Shown here: piece by piece, positions 35,469-45,061 of the stretch | Layout of the letters: every line of letters begins with the position of its first letter | How positions within the stretch are numbered: position 1 is the first letter of the stretch | Source: Geodermatophilus dictyosporus | GTDB taxonomy: Bacteria; Actinomycetota; Actinomycetes; Mycobacteriales; Geodermatophilaceae | Assembly: GCF_900115505.1 (NCBI RefSeq) | Contig: NZ_FOWQ01000001.1 | Span: 682,001-746,000 of the forward strand | Direction of reading: 5' to 3' | Length of the DNA: 64,000 nucleotides | Notes under the pieces: model-generated | Database searches by the model: none | What the model was told of the DNA's origin: nothing | Seen by the model: the letters and a program-made list of their open reading frames with translations, nothing else | Program-made: the position numbers and the translations under genes

Positions 35469-36971
35469 TCAGTGGAGGGAGACGGCCGTCCAGGAGACCG
35501 GGGGCAGGCTGACGCTGAGCCTGCCCCCGATCAAAGCCGCTCGGGGGTTCGGCCGCAGCCGGACCCGGTCCTGGCGGTCGCTGGTGTTCGCCGCGTGCGG
35601 GTCCGGGTCGGAGAGCGTCAGGACCTCCTCGATCGTGCGCACGCCCAGCGGTGCGAGGTCGACGGTGACCTCCGCCTCCTCCGTCTGCGAGCGGTTCACG
35701 AGGAAGAGCGCGGCCACGCCGTCGTCGGCCGTGGCAGCGGCGTCGACGACGGGCACCTCGCCGTGCTCGGCGGTGTCGTAGCCCGGGCAGTCGACGCCCA
35801 CCCGGAGGGCGACGCCGCGCGCCAGGCGGGAGGTGGCGGCGAACGGGAAGAACGTCGACCGGCGCCACGCCGGGCCTCGCGGCTCGGCCGCGATCGGGGC
35901 GATCACGTTGACCAGCTGGGCGATCGAGGCGCTGGTCACCCGGTCCGCGTGGCGGATCAGCGACATGAGCAGGTTCCCGACGACGACGCCGTCGGCCACG
36001 GTGTAGGGGTCCTCGCTGATGGCCGGCGCCAGCGGCCAGTCGTCGATGCGCCTCGCCAGGCCGGCCGGCACCCGGGACAGGTACCAGACGTTCCACTCGT
36101 CGAAGGAGACGTTGATCGTCCTGGGGCTCCTGCGCACGGCCTTCACGTGGTCGGCGGTGGCGACGACCGTCTCGATGAAGCGGTCCATGTCCGTCGCGGA
36201 GGCGAGGAAGGAGCCGAGGTCGCCGTCCTTCTCCTCGTAGTACGCGTGGCAGGAGAGGTAGTCCACGTCGTCGTAGGCGTGGGTGAGGACGGTCCGCTCC
36301 CACTCGCCGAAGGTCGGCATGGCCGCCCCCGACGACCCGCAGGCGACCAGCTCGAGACCCGGGTCGACCTGGCGCATGGCCTTCGCCGTCCGGGCGGCGA
36401 GCCGGCCGTAGTCCTCCGCGGACATCTGGCCGAGCTGCCACGGACCGTCCATCTCGTTGCCGAGGCACCACATCCGCACGTCGAACGGCTGCCGGCGCCC
36501 GTTGCGGATCCGCTGCTCGGCGAGGGTCGTGCCGGAGGGCACGTTCGCGTACTCGAGCAGGTCCAGCGCCTCGAGGGTGCCGCGGGTACCGAGGTTGACG
36601 GCCAGCATGAGCTCGGCGCCGACCTGCTCCAGCCACGAGGCGAACTCGTGCAGCCCGACCTCGTTGGTCTCCGTGCTGTGCCACGCGAGGTTGAGCCGCA
36701 CGGGGCGCTGGTCGCGCGGCCCGACGCTGTCCTCCCACCGGAACCCGGATACGAAGTTGCCGCCGGGGTAGCGGACCGTCGTCACCCCCATCTCCTTGAC
36801 GAGGTCGACGACGTCCCGGCGGAAGCCGTCCCGGTCCGCCTCCGGGTGGCCCGGCTCGTGGATGCCGCCGTACACGCCGCGTCCCATGTGCTCGACGAAG
36901 GCGCCGAACAGCCGGCGGGACACCGGGCCCACCGGTCGCGCCGGGTCGATGGTCAGGCGGGCGCGCACCAT
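35469..36971 (-). CDS. GH51 alpha-L-arabinofuranosidase
   Basis: This 500-residue enzyme removes arabinofuranosyl side groups from arabinoxylan fragments. The family opening [21 protein letters not shown] lies near residues 22-42, the acid/base Glu is in [14 protein letters not shown] near 170, and the nucleophile Glu is in [11 protein letters not shown] near 290. A C-terminal beta-sandwich ends in [12 protein letters not shown]. There is no signal peptide, so it acts in the cytoplasm on imported oligosaccharides. Its ATG shares a base with the CE7 stop (TGATG). Confidence 0.94.
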   Translation of the reverse strand: MVRARLTIDPARPVGPVSRRLFGAFVEHMGRGVYGGIHEPGHPEADRDGFRRDVVDLVKEMGVTTVRYPGGNFVSGFRWEDSVGPRDQRPVRLNLAWHSTETNEVGLHEFASWLEQVGAELMLAVNLGTRGTLEALDLLEYANVPSGTTLAEQRIRNGRRQPFDVRMWCLGNEMDGPWQLGQMSAEDYGRLAARTAKAMRQVDPGLELVACGSSGAAMPTFGEWERTVLTHAYDDVDYLSCHAYYEEKDGDLGSFLASATDMDRFIETVVATADHVKAVRRSPRTINVSFDEWNVWYLSRVPAGLARRIDDWPLAPAISEDPYTVADGVVVGNLLMSLIRHADRVTSASIAQLVNVIAPIAAEPRGPAWRRSTFFPFAATSRLARGVALRVGVDCPGYDTAEHGEVPVVDAAATADDGVAALFLVNRSQTEEAEVTVDLAPLGVRTIEEVLTLSDPDPHAANTSDRQDRVRLRPNPRAALIGGRLSVSLPPVSWTAVSLH

Positions 36972-37957
36972 CAGACGTCCCGCTCCCCGAGCCGGCCGCG
37001 GAGCCAGGCGAGCTGCGCACGCTGGTGGTGCGCCTCCCCGCCCTCGTGGTCGTCGAACGGGTAGACCTCGATCTCCTTGGGGCCGCCGTAGGCGTGGTAG
37101 GCCGCGAAGACCGTCGACGGCGGGCAGGTCTCGTCCATGAGGGCGACGGAGAACAGCGCCGGGGCCGACGACCTGCGACCGAGGACCGCGCCGTCGAAGT
37201 AGGCGAGCGTCCGGAAGACGCGGTCCACCTGGTCGCGGTGGGCCCTCAGGTACCGCACGACCTCGCCGTACGGGTCGCCGGGAGCGGTGCGCGTGGCCCG
37301 CGGGAAGTCGCAGAGGAACGGCACGTCGGGCATGACCGCCCGCACGCCGGGAGCGAGCGCCGAGACGGCCAGCGCGATGCCGCCGCCCTGGCTGGCCCCG
37401 GTCACCGCGACCCGGTCGCCGTCGACCCCGGGGTGGCTGCGCAGCACCTCGAGGGCCCTCGTCGCGTCGGTGTAGACCCGCCGGTAGTAGTAGTCCTGCG
37501 GCGACAGCACGCCCCGGGTCAGGAACCCCGGCTGCGCGGCGGCGGAGCCCACCGGGTCGCCGGTGTCCCCCACGGTCCAGCCGCTGCCCTGCCCGCGCGT
37601 GTCGACGACGAGCTGCGCGAAGCCCGCCGACGCCCAGAGGACGTGCTCGTGGGGCAGTCCCCGTCCGCCGTTGTAGCCCTGGAACTGGACGACCCCGGGC
37701 AGTGGGCCGTCCCCGCGCACGGCGCGGGCGGGCAGGTGCAACCAGGCGCGGACCGGGTCCCCGCCGAAGCCGGCGAAGGACACGTCCTGGGTCTCGACGG
37801 TCACCAGCCCGCTGTCGACCGGCGTGCACGACACGTCCAGCGGCCGCTCGCCCGCCTCGGCCAGGGTCGCCGCCCAGAAGTCCCAGAGGTCGTCCGGAGC
37901 GGGGAGGTCCGGGTGGTAGCGCCGGAGGTCCTCCAGCGGGAGGTCGGCCTGCGGCAT
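36971..37957 (-). CDS. CE7 acetyl xylan esterase
   Basis: This 328-residue enzyme belongs to carbohydrate esterase family 7, with cephalosporin-C deacetylase and acetyl xylan esterases. It shows [14 protein letters not shown] near residues 92-105, [10 protein letters not shown] near 117, the nucleophile elbow [15 protein letters not shown] near 184-198, the acid Asp in [11 protein letters not shown] near 270, and the His in FDDHEGGE near 303. It removes acetyl groups from imported xylo-oligosaccharides. There is no signal peptide. It is coupled by TGATG to GH3 upstream and to GH51 downstream. Confidence 0.93.
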   Translation of the reverse strand: MPQADLPLEDLRRYHPDLPAPDDLWDFWAATLAEAGERPLDVSCTPVDSGLVTVETQDVSFAGFGGDPVRAWLHLPARAVRGDGPLPGVVQFQGYNGGRGLPHEHVLWASAGFAQLVVDTRGQGSGWTVGDTGDPVGSAAAQPGFLTRGVLSPQDYYYRRVYTDATRALEVLRSHPGVDGDRVAVTGASQGGGIALAVSALAPGVRAVMPDVPFLCDFPRATRTAPGDPYGEVVRYLRAHRDQVDRVFRTLAYFDGAVLGRRSSAPALFSVALMDETCPPSTVFAAYHAYGGPKEIEVYPFDDHEGGEAHHQRAQLAWLRGRLGERDV

Positions 37958-40308
37958 CAGTCCCCGCTCCGCTGGACGGCGCTCTCCGGGTGCAGCCGGC
38001 GCTCGGACCCGACCGCGCGGCGGCTCCCGCTGAGCGTGAACGGCAGCACCTCCCGCACGTCGGCGCTCGAGGCGCCCACCCGGAGCTCCACCTCCCCCGG
38101 CTCGACGATCCGCGCGCCGTCCCGTCCGGTGTAGGAGGTGAGGTCGGCGTGCAGGGTGAACCGCACGGTGGCGGCAGACCCGGGCGCGAGGTCGACCCGC
38201 CGGGCGGCGACCAGGGCCTGCACGGGCCGGACCACCTCGGCGGCGGGGTCGTGCAGGTAGACCTGGACGACCTCGCTGACCTCGTGGTGGGTGTCGTTGC
38301 GCAGCTCGACCTCCACCTCGGCGGTGCCGTCGGTGTCCCACTCCGGTCCGCCGACCGCGCGGACCCCAGCCCAGGTCGCCGAGCCGTACCCCAGCCCGTG
38401 CCCGAAGGGGAACAGCGGGGTCGGGTCCACCATGCTGACGTCGGTGCGCCGGCCCAGGGCCGCCGCGAGGTAGGTCCCCGGCTGGCTGCTGTCCGCGCGC
38501 GGGAAGCTCACCGGCAGCCGGCCCAACGGGGACACCCGCCCGCTGAGGACGTCGGCGACCGCGGGCCCCCCCTCCTCGCCGGGGAAGAACCCGCACACCA
38601 CCGCGGCGAGCCGGTCGACCTGGCGGGACAGCTCGTAGGGCCGGCCCACGAGCAGCACGAGCACGACGGGGGTGCCCGTCGCCAGGAGGGCCTCCAGCAG
38701 CTCCTCCTGGCGGCCGGGGAGCCGGAGGTCCACGGCGTCGCAGCCCTCCCCCGACGTGCCGTTGCCGAACAGGCCCGCCTGGTCGCCGAGGACGGCGACG
38801 CACACGTCGGCGTCGGCCGCGGCTCGCACGGCCGCCTCGATGCCCTCGTCGTCGCCGCCCAGCACCGGGCAGCCCTCGGCGACGACGACGTCGAACGCGG
38901 CGGGGTCCGCCCGCAGCGCGTCGGCGAGCGTGGGGATGTCGACGCCCACGGGCACCTCGGGGTGGTGCACGCCGACGTGCATCGGGAAGGAGTAGCAGCC
39001 GAGCACCGCCTGCGCGGTGTCGGCGCGGGGCCCGACCACCGCCAGGCGCAGGCCGGGCCGCAGGGGCAGCGTCCCGTCGTTGGCGAGCAGGACGACCGAG
39101 CGGCGGGCGAGGTCCCCGGCGACGGCACGGGACTCCGCGGGGTCGAGGGTGACCTCGCCGTCGAGGACCGCCGGCGCGTCCGGCGACCAGTCGGGGTCGA
39201 GCAGGCCGAGCTCGCACTTCTGCAGCAGCACCCGGCGCAGCGCCCGGTCCACCAGGCCCTCGTCCACGGCTCCGCTGCGCACCGCCTCGACCAGCGGCGC
39301 GCCGTAGCAGTTCACGGTGGGCAGTTCCACGTCGATGCCCGCCTCCAGGGCCCGCGCGGCCGCCTCCGCCGGTGAGGCGGCCACGCCGTGCAGGGTCTGG
39401 AGGAAGGCGATCGAGAAGTAGTCGGCGACCACCGTGCCGGTGAAGCCGTAGGTCTCCCGCAGCAGGGAGGTGAGCAGCGCCGGGTCGGCCGCCGACGGCA
39501 CGCCGTCGATGTCGGTGTAGGAGTTCATCACCGACCGGGCACCTGCCCGCAGCGCCATCTCGAACGGCGGGAGGAAGACGTCGGCGATCTCCCGGGGGCC
39601 GGCGGAGACCGGCGCGAGGTTGCGCCCGGCGCGGGAGGCGGAGTAGCCGACGAAGTGCTTGAGCGTGGCGACGACGCCGCTGGACTCCAGGCCGCGGACG
39701 TAGGCGCTGCCGATGGTGCCCACCAGGTGCGGGTCCTCGCCCATGGTCTCCTCGACCCGTCCCCAGCGCAGGTCGCGGGCGACGTCGAGGACCGGGGCGA
39801 GCCCCTGGTGGACGCCGAGCCGGCGCATGCTCGCCCCGATGAGCGCGCCCATCCGCTCCACGAGGTCCGGGTCGAAGCTGGCCGCCCAGCACAGCGGCGA
39901 CGGGAAGACGGTCGCCGTCCACGCGGCGAGACCGGTGAGGCACTCCTCGTGCACCAGCGCGGGGATCCCGAAGCGGCCGGCCGCCACGATCTGCCGCTGG
40001 CTCTCCGCCAGGCCCTTGGCCCCCACCAGCGGGTCGACGGGCGCGGTCCCGAACGGCCGGGTCAGCTGCCCCAGCCCGCTGCGGACGAGCCCGTCCCAGT
40101 CCACGGGCGCCGCGGCCATGTCGTGCTGGTGCGGCGCCACCTCGCCCTCGGTCTCGTCGATGCCGACCCAGACGCCGTACAGCTGGGCGACCTTCTCCTC
40201 CAGCGACATGCGGGGGATGAGGTCCGCCACCCTGTCCTCGGCGGGGACGGCGGGGTCGCGCCAGGGGGCCGGCGCGCTGGCCGTGCCGGTCTCGTCGTTG
40301 GTGCCCAT
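37957..40308 (-). CDS. GH3 beta-xylosidase/beta-glucosidase
   Basis: This 783-residue GH3 enzyme has an N-terminal barrel with LKHFVGYSASRAGRN, PPFEMALRAGARSVMNSYTDIDG, and GTVVADYFSIAF near residue 297, where the Asp is the expected nucleophile. A C-terminal sandwich includes LFPFGHGLGYG and a fibronectin-like domain (VQVYLHDPAAEV). There is no signal peptide. In this locus it most likely removes xylose from the non-reducing end of oligosaccharides, though beta-glucosidase activity cannot be excluded. The ribosome site before the ATG is weak. Its start lies 106 nt after the GH10 stop, across a short tandem repeat. Confidence 0.92.
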   Translation of the reverse strand: MGTNDETGTASAPAPWRDPAVPAEDRVADLIPRMSLEEKVAQLYGVWVGIDETEGEVAPHQHDMAAAPVDWDGLVRSGLGQLTRPFGTAPVDPLVGAKGLAESQRQIVAAGRFGIPALVHEECLTGLAAWTATVFPSPLCWAASFDPDLVERMGALIGASMRRLGVHQGLAPVLDVARDLRWGRVEETMGEDPHLVGTIGSAYVRGLESSGVVATLKHFVGYSASRAGRNLAPVSAGPREIADVFLPPFEMALRAGARSVMNSYTDIDGVPSAADPALLTSLLRETYGFTGTVVADYFSIAFLQTLHGVAASPAEAAARALEAGIDVELPTVNCYGAPLVEAVRSGAVDEGLVDRALRRVLLQKCELGLLDPDWSPDAPAVLDGEVTLDPAESRAVAGDLARRSVVLLANDGTLPLRPGLRLAVVGPRADTAQAVLGCYSFPMHVGVHHPEVPVGVDIPTLADALRADPAAFDVVVAEGCPVLGGDDEGIEAAVRAAADADVCVAVLGDQAGLFGNGTSGEGCDAVDLRLPGRQEELLEALLATGTPVVLVLLVGRPYELSRQVDRLAAVVCGFFPGEEGGPAVADVLSGRVSPLGRLPVSFPRADSSQPGTYLAAALGRRTDVSMVDPTPLFPFGHGLGYGSATWAGVRAVGGPEWDTDGTAEVEVELRNDTHHEVSEVVQVYLHDPAAEVVRPVQALVAARRVDLAPGSAATVRFTLHADLTSYTGRDGARIVEPGEVELRVGASSADVREVLPFTLSGSRRAVGSERRLHPESAVQRSGD

Positions 40309-40354
40309 GCCCTCGGGGGTCCGTCCGATCTCGTCGTGGGGTCTGTGGTGGGGG

Positions 40355-40384
40355 TCTGTCGTGGTCCGTCGTGGTCCGTCGTGG
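40355..40384. repeat. Three 10-bp tandem units between GH10 and GH3
   Basis: TCTGTCGTGG, TCCGTCGTGG and TCCGTCGTGG lie head to tail, with related GTCGTGGGG sequence just before. They occupy the 106-nt gap 47 nt upstream of the GH3 start. They might tune expression of the later genes or be slippage products. Confidence 0.6.
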
Positions 40385-40414
40385 GGGTGCGGTGCCGCGC
40401 CGTCGGCGCGGCGG

Positions 40415-41686
40415 TCAGGCCAGGGTGACCTCCGGCAGCGGCGCGTCGGGCCGCAGCGTCCAGGACCCGGAGCGGTCCCCGGCCGACACCGCGTAGTCGC
40501 CGGCCCACCCGCGCACGGGGACCCGGCCCTCGCCGTCGGTCCGCAGCCTCGTCGGCGCCAGCCACCACTCGCCCTTGACCAGGCCCCGGAGGGCGTCGTA
40601 GGCCGGCTTGGGCGTGCCGTCGGCGCGCACCAGCCCGGCGGGAGCGCCCAGCCAGGCGCCCCGGTCGGTGATCCCCCAGTAGGTCACCGCCTGGACCGCG
40701 GGGTGGGACATCAGCGTCCGGTAGTGGCGGACGATCTCGTCGGCCTGCCGCTCCTCGCCCTCCGGCGTGGAGGGCCACTCGTCGACCCGGTGGTCGTTGA
40801 GGTCCACGATCTCCGGGGGCATCAGGTCCCCGGACACCAGCGTCGTCTCGGTCCAGTGCAGCGGCAGGCCGTAGCGGGCGAACCGCTCCAGGACCTCCTG
40901 CGTCCGCTCCTCGCCCCAGTAGCCCTGGTGCATGTGGCTCTGCAGGCCGATCGCGTCCACCTGCACGCCGGCCTCGAGGACGCCCTCGATCAGGCACTCG
41001 TACGCCGTCGACAGGTTGAAGTCGTTGAGGACCAGGGTCGTCGTGGGGTCGGCCGCGCGCGCCTCCTCGAAGGCCAGGCGGACGGTCGGGATGCGACCGG
41101 TGCGGCGGCACAGCCGGGTGATCGCGTTCTGCCGGTCCTCGTTGGCGAAGACCGGCATGATGACGACCTCGTTGATCGCGTCCCAGGTGTCGACGAGCCC
41201 CGCGAAGGACGTGACCTCCCGCCGGACCCGGGCCCGCACGATCTCCTCGACCTCGGGGTCGGGGTGCTCCCGCAGCCAGTCGGGGGCGAGCGTGTGCCAG
41301 ACCAGCGGGTGGCCCTTGACGGACACGCCCCGGTCGCGGAACCACGCGGCCGCGGCCTGCAGGCGCCGGGTGTCGGGCTGCCCCTGCACCGGCTCGAAGC
41401 CGGCCCAGTAGAACGGGAGGGTGGCGGTGTTGAACAGGTCGAGCCACAGGTGCTCGAGCCGCTCGGCGGCCTCGGGGTCGGCGCCGCCGAAGACGTTCTC
41501 GCGGGACCCGCCCTGCTCCCCGTTGGCCAGCCCCACGAAGTCGAAGCCGATGTTGCCGAAGGCGACGTCGTGGCGCACCTGCCGGACCAGCACGTCCGTG
41601 TCGGCGCAGGGCGAGCCGTCGGCGGAGCGCACGGTCAGCGTGCCGTCGAGGCGGCGGGCGGCGTCGGGCGATGTGGAGCAGGTCAC
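40415..41686 (-). CDS. GH10 endo-beta-1,4-xylanase, intracellular
   Basis: The 423-residue enzyme has a GH10 barrel: GHPLVWHTLAPDWL near residues 123-136, acid/base Glu in DTWDAINEVVIM near 165-176, GLQSHMHQGYWG near 246-257, nucleophile Glu in LPLHWTETTLVSG near 276-288, and VTYWGITDRGAWLG near 338-351. Unlike most GH10 enzymes it has no signal peptide, so it should cut imported xylo-oligosaccharides. It is the first gene of the minus arm. Its GTG at 41686 has almost no ribosome site and lies 6 nt from the LacI-type operator, so a leaderless mRNA is possible. Confidence 0.93.
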   Translation of the reverse strand: MTCSTSPDAARRLDGTLTVRSADGSPCADTDVLVRQVRHDVAFGNIGFDFVGLANGEQGGSRENVFGGADPEAAERLEHLWLDLFNTATLPFYWAGFEPVQGQPDTRRLQAAAAWFRDRGVSVKGHPLVWHTLAPDWLREHPDPEVEEIVRARVRREVTSFAGLVDTWDAINEVVIMPVFANEDRQNAITRLCRRTGRIPTVRLAFEEARAADPTTTLVLNDFNLSTAYECLIEGVLEAGVQVDAIGLQSHMHQGYWGEERTQEVLERFARYGLPLHWTETTLVSGDLMPPEIVDLNDHRVDEWPSTPEGEERQADEIVRHYRTLMSHPAVQAVTYWGITDRGAWLGAPAGLVRADGTPKPAYDALRGLVKGEWWLAPTRLRTDGEGRVPVRGWAGDYAVSAGDRSGSWTLRPDAPLPEVTLA

Positions 41687-41691
41687 TCCGA

Positions 41692-41711
41692 AATCGTTAT
41701 CGACAACGATT
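41692..41711. promoter_or_regulatory. LacI-type operator between divergent arms
   Basis: AATCGTTATCGACAACGATT is a 20-bp palindrome with one mismatched pair and the central CG of LacI-family sites. It lies between GH10 (start 41686) and the binding-protein gene (start 41792). A TTGACA hexamer at 41710-41715 overlaps its right end and could be a plus-strand -35, so a bound repressor would block both directions. Confidence 0.75.
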
Positions 41712-41791
41712 GACAGCGCAAGTCCTTGCTGCCACCTTCTTCAAATGTGTTCCACGCCACCGCGGCGTGCGGAAGGACGAAGGGGTCAGAC

Positions 41792-43084
41792 ATGCGGCGT
41801 ACGGGGCGAGCAGCTCTCTCGGTGCTGTGCAGCAGCGCGGTGCTGCTGACGGCCACTGCCTGTGGCGGTGGTGGCAGCAGCGCCTCGGGAGGCGACGACA
41901 ACACGATCACCTGGTGGCACAACTCGAACAACGAGCCGGGCAAGGGCTACTACGAGCAGGTGGCGGCGGACTTCGAGGCCGCCAACCCGGGCGTGACCGT
42001 CGAGGTCGTCGCCATGGCGCACGAGGACATGGTCGACAAGCTCGAGGCCGCCTTCCAGAGCGGCGACGTGCCGGACGTCTACATGGAGCGCGGCGGCGGT
42101 GAGCTCGCCGACCACGTGGAGGCCGGCCTCGTCCGCGACCTGTCCGAGGACGCGTCGGAGGAGATCGACAAGATCGGCGGCTCGGTGGCCGGCTGGCAGG
42201 TCGAGGACCAGACCTACGCGCTGCCGTTCTCCGTCGGCGTCGTCGGCTTCTGGTACAACACCGAGCTCTTCCAGCAGGCGGGCATCACCGCACCGCCGGC
42301 CACGATGGAGGAGCTGACCGCCGCCATCGAGACGCTGAAGGGCGCCGGCATCACGCCGATCTCGCTGGGTGCGGGCGACAAGTGGCCCGCCGCGCACTAC
42401 TGGTACTACGCGGCGGTGCGCGCCTGCTCCGAGGACGTGCTGACCGACGCGGTCACCAGCCTCGACTTCACCGACCCGTGCTTCGTCCAGGCGGGTGAGG
42501 AGGTCCAGACGGTGATCGACACCGAGCCCTTCAACCCCGGCTTCCTGACGACGCCGGCGCAGGAGGGCGCCACGTCGGCCTCCGGCCTGCTGGCGACCGG
42601 GCAGGTCGCCATGGAGCTGACCGGCCACTGGGAGCCCGGCGTCATGCAGGGCCTCACCGAGGACGGCCAGGGTCTCGGCGCCAAGACCGGCTGGTTCCCG
42701 TTCCCGGCGGTCGAGGGCGGCGAGGGTGACCCCCAGGCCCAGCTCGGTGGCGGCGACGCGTGGGCCGTCGCGCAGGAGGCCCCCGACGCGGCGGTCGACC
42801 TGGTGAAGTACCTGCTCTCCGACGAGGTGCAGACGGGCTTCGCCGAGAACGACATGGGTCTGCCGACGAACCCCGCCGCCGCGGGCGCGGTCTCCGACCC
42901 GGCGCTCGCCCAGCTGCTCGAGGTCCGCGACGCGGCGCCGTACGTCCAGCTGTACTTCGACACCGCGTTCGGGGCGTCCGTCGGTGGTGCGATGAACGAC
43001 GCGATCGCGCTGCAGTTCGCGGGCGAGGCGACACCGCAGGACATCGTGGACCAGACCCAGCAGGCCGCCGACCAGGAGCAGTGA
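41792..43084 (+). CDS. Sugar ABC transporter substrate-binding lipoprotein
   Basis: The 430-residue protein begins at ATG 41792 with AAGGGG 6 nt upstream. A signal peptide (ALSVLCSSAVLLTATAC) ends at a lipobox-like ATAC and a Gly/Ser-rich linker. The mature part has the family 1 binding-protein pattern: ITWWHNSNNEPGKGYYEQVA, FEAANPGVTVEVV, ALPFSVGVVGFWYNTELF, LTGHWEPGVM and DVPDVYMERGGGELAD. It should bind xylo- or arabinoxylo-oligosaccharides. It opens the plus-strand transport operon; the permease follows 7 nt after the stop. Confidence 0.93.
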   Translation: MRRTGRAALSVLCSSAVLLTATACGGGGSSASGGDDNTITWWHNSNNEPGKGYYEQVAADFEAANPGVTVEVVAMAHEDMVDKLEAAFQSGDVPDVYMERGGGELADHVEAGLVRDLSEDASEEIDKIGGSVAGWQVEDQTYALPFSVGVVGFWYNTELFQQAGITAPPATMEELTAAIETLKGAGITPISLGAGDKWPAAHYWYYAAVRACSEDVLTDAVTSLDFTDPCFVQAGEEVQTVIDTEPFNPGFLTTPAQEGATSASGLLATGQVAMELTGHWEPGVMQGLTEDGQGLGAKTGWFPFPAVEGGEGDPQAQLGGGDAWAVAQEAPDAAVDLVKYLLSDEVQTGFAENDMGLPTNPAAAGAVSDPALAQLLEVRDAAPYVQLYFDTAFGASVGGAMNDAIALQFAGEATPQDIVDQTQQAADQEQ

Positions 43085-43091
43085 TCCGACG

Positions 43092-44090
43092 ATGACCTCC
43101 CAGGGTGCCGTGACGGCGGCGGACCCGGGGGCAGCGGTCACCCGGCGCGCGGACGCGCGCCGGGTGACCGGCCGTTCCGCTCGCGGGACGGGCCGCCCCG
43201 GTCGTGACAGGACCCGGCAGCGCCTGGAGATCCTCTTCTTCGTGGCGCCGGCCCTGACGCTGATGGCCCTCTTCGTCGTCTACCCGGTCTTCTCCGCAGC
43301 CCGGATGTCGTTCTACCGCTGGAAGGGCTTCGGCCCCATGGTGGACTTCGTCGGCCTGCAGAACTACGTCCGCGTGCTGGCCGACGACGTCTTCACCGAT
43401 GCCGTGGTGCACAACTTCGTCATCGTCTTCGCCTCGATCCTCGTGCAGCTGCCGCTGGGGCTTGCGCTTGCCCTGCTGCTCAACCGCCGCATCAGGGGGC
43501 GGGGGCTGCTGCGGACGATCATCTTCGTCCCGTACGTCCTCGCCGAGGTGATCGCCGGCGTCGTGTGGTTCCAGCTGCTCCAGCCCCGGTCCGGCCTCCT
43601 CGAGACCATGCTGACGTCGGTGGGGTTCCCGGTCCCCGAGCAGGGCTTCCTCGGCACCCCCGACCTGGCCCTGGCCACGGTCTTCGTGGTGCTCACCTGG
43701 AAGTACCTCGGCCTGGCCGTGCTGCTCTTCCTCGCCGGGCTGCAGGGGGTCCCCGACGAGCTGCACGAGGCCGCGCAGCTCGACGGCGCATCGTGGTGGC
43801 AGGTCCAGCGCCGCATCGCGGTCCCGCTGCTCGCGCCCACCATCCGGACCTGGTGCTTCCTGTCCATGATCGGCTCGCTGCAGCTGTTCGACATGGTCTG
43901 GATCCTGACCGGCGGCGGGCCGGCGAACGCGACGACCACGATGGCGACCTACCTCGTCAGCCAGGGCACGCAGCGGAGCAACTTCGGGATCGCCGGCGCC
44001 GCGTCGGTCGTGCTGTTCCTGATCGGCTTCGCCATGGCCGTCGCGTACCAGTTCCTGGTGCTGCGGCGCGACACGAAGGCGGACGCGTGA
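43092..44090 (+). CDS. Sugar ABC transporter permease (MalF type)
   Basis: The 332-residue permease has a basic N-terminal tail of about 45 residues, six membrane spans, and the cytoplasmic EAA loop ELHEAAQLDGASWWQVQRRIAVPLL near residue 220-245 that contacts the ATPase. LEILFFVAPALTLMALFVVYPV marks the first span. It pairs with the next permease to form the translocation channel for the oligosaccharide bound by the lipoprotein. It is 7 nt after the binding-protein gene. No ATPase is encoded in the locus. Confidence 0.93.
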   Translation: MTSQGAVTAADPGAAVTRRADARRVTGRSARGTGRPGRDRTRQRLEILFFVAPALTLMALFVVYPVFSAARMSFYRWKGFGPMVDFVGLQNYVRVLADDVFTDAVVHNFVIVFASILVQLPLGLALALLLNRRIRGRGLLRTIIFVPYVLAEVIAGVVWFQLLQPRSGLLETMLTSVGFPVPEQGFLGTPDLALATVFVVLTWKYLGLAVLLFLAGLQGVPDELHEAAQLDGASWWQVQRRIAVPLLAPTIRTWCFLSMIGSLQLFDMVWILTGGGPANATTTMATYLVSQGTQRSNFGIAGAASVVLFLIGFAMAVAYQFLVLRRDTKADA

Positions 44091-44128
44091 ACCCGGTGGA
44101 GAAGACACCCGAGAGGAGGGCCCGCTGA
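44087..44128 (+). other. Possible 13-codon coupling ORF between permeases
   Basis: GTG at 44087 overlaps the first permease stop (GTGA). The frame reads VNPVEKTPERRAR and stops at TGA 44126-44128, which shares a base with the ATG of the second permease (TGATG). It also contains that gene's GAGAGGAGGG ribosome site. A role in translational coupling is inferred; it may be chance. Confidence 0.3.
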
Positions 44129-44964
44129 TGGCGCGACGGGCGACGACGTACGGGCGGGGCGGCCCGCTGGTCTACCTGGTGGCGCTCGCGGTGGTGGCGC
44201 TCACGCTCGGGCCGGTGCTCTACGGCGCGGTCGGCGGCTTCCGCAGCAACGAGCAGCTGGCGCGCGACCCCGCCGGGCTCCCCGACCCGTGGCTGCTGCG
44301 GAACTACGGGGGCGTCCTCGGCAACCCGGAGTTCTGGCGCTACGCGCTGAACTCGACGGTGGTCGCCCTCATCACCACGGTCGTGGCGGTGCTCGCGGGC
44401 GTGATGGCCGCCTACCCCCTGGCGCGCTACCAGTTCCGGTTCCGGGAGCCGCTGTTCCTGGTGTTCGTCCTGGGGCTGCTCTTCCCGGCGGCCGTGGCGA
44501 TCGTGCCGCTGTTCATCCTCGTGACCCGCGACCTGCAGCTCGGCAACACCTGGTGGGGGATCGCCCTGCCGCAGGCGGCGTTCGCGCTGCCGACGACGGT
44601 GGTGATCCTGCGGCCCTTCCTGATGGCGCTGCCGAAGGAGGTCGAGGAGGCGGCCATGATCGACGGCGCCTCCCGGATCGGCATCTTCTGGCGGATGGCG
44701 CTCCCCCTGTCGATGCCCGGGTTGGTCACGGTCGGCGTCCTCGCCTTCGTCGCGTCCTGGAACGCCTACCTGCTCCCGCTGCTGCTGCTCCAGGGGGACA
44801 TGCGCACCCTCCCGCTGGGCGTGGCCGACTACTCGACCGAGCACTCGGCCGACACCGCGGGGGTGCTGGCGTTCACCACCATCGCGATGATCCCGGCGCT
44901 CGTGCTGTTCCTCGCCATGCAGCGGCGCATCGTCGGCGGGCTCCAGGGGGCGGTGAAGGGCTGA
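44128..44964 (+). CDS. Sugar ABC transporter permease (MalG type)
   Basis: The 278-residue permease has six membrane spans. GAGAGGAGGG lies upstream of ATG 44128. The EAA motif EVEEAAMIDGASRIGIFWRMALPLSMPG lies near residue 170-198, and SWNAYLLPLLLL near 215. An RSNEQLARDPAGLPDP segment after the first span is typical of MalG-like partners. It forms the second channel half with the MalF-type permease. The locus needs an external ATPase such as an MsiK homologue. Confidence 0.93.
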   Translation: MARRATTYGRGGPLVYLVALAVVALTLGPVLYGAVGGFRSNEQLARDPAGLPDPWLLRNYGGVLGNPEFWRYALNSTVVALITTVVAVLAGVMAAYPLARYQFRFREPLFLVFVLGLLFPAAVAIVPLFILVTRDLQLGNTWWGIALPQAAFALPTTVVILRPFLMALPKEVEEAAMIDGASRIGIFWRMALPLSMPGLVTVGVLAFVASWNAYLLPLLLLQGDMRTLPLGVADYSTEHSADTAGVLAFTTIAMIPALVLFLAMQRRIVGGLQGAVKG

Positions 44965-45061
44965 ACCGGGCCCACCCTCCCCGGAGCCGCCGGCGTCCTG
45001 GACAGCGCAGCCCCCTCCTCTGGCAGGGTGACCACCGGGGGCCCGACCGAGAAGAGGACCC

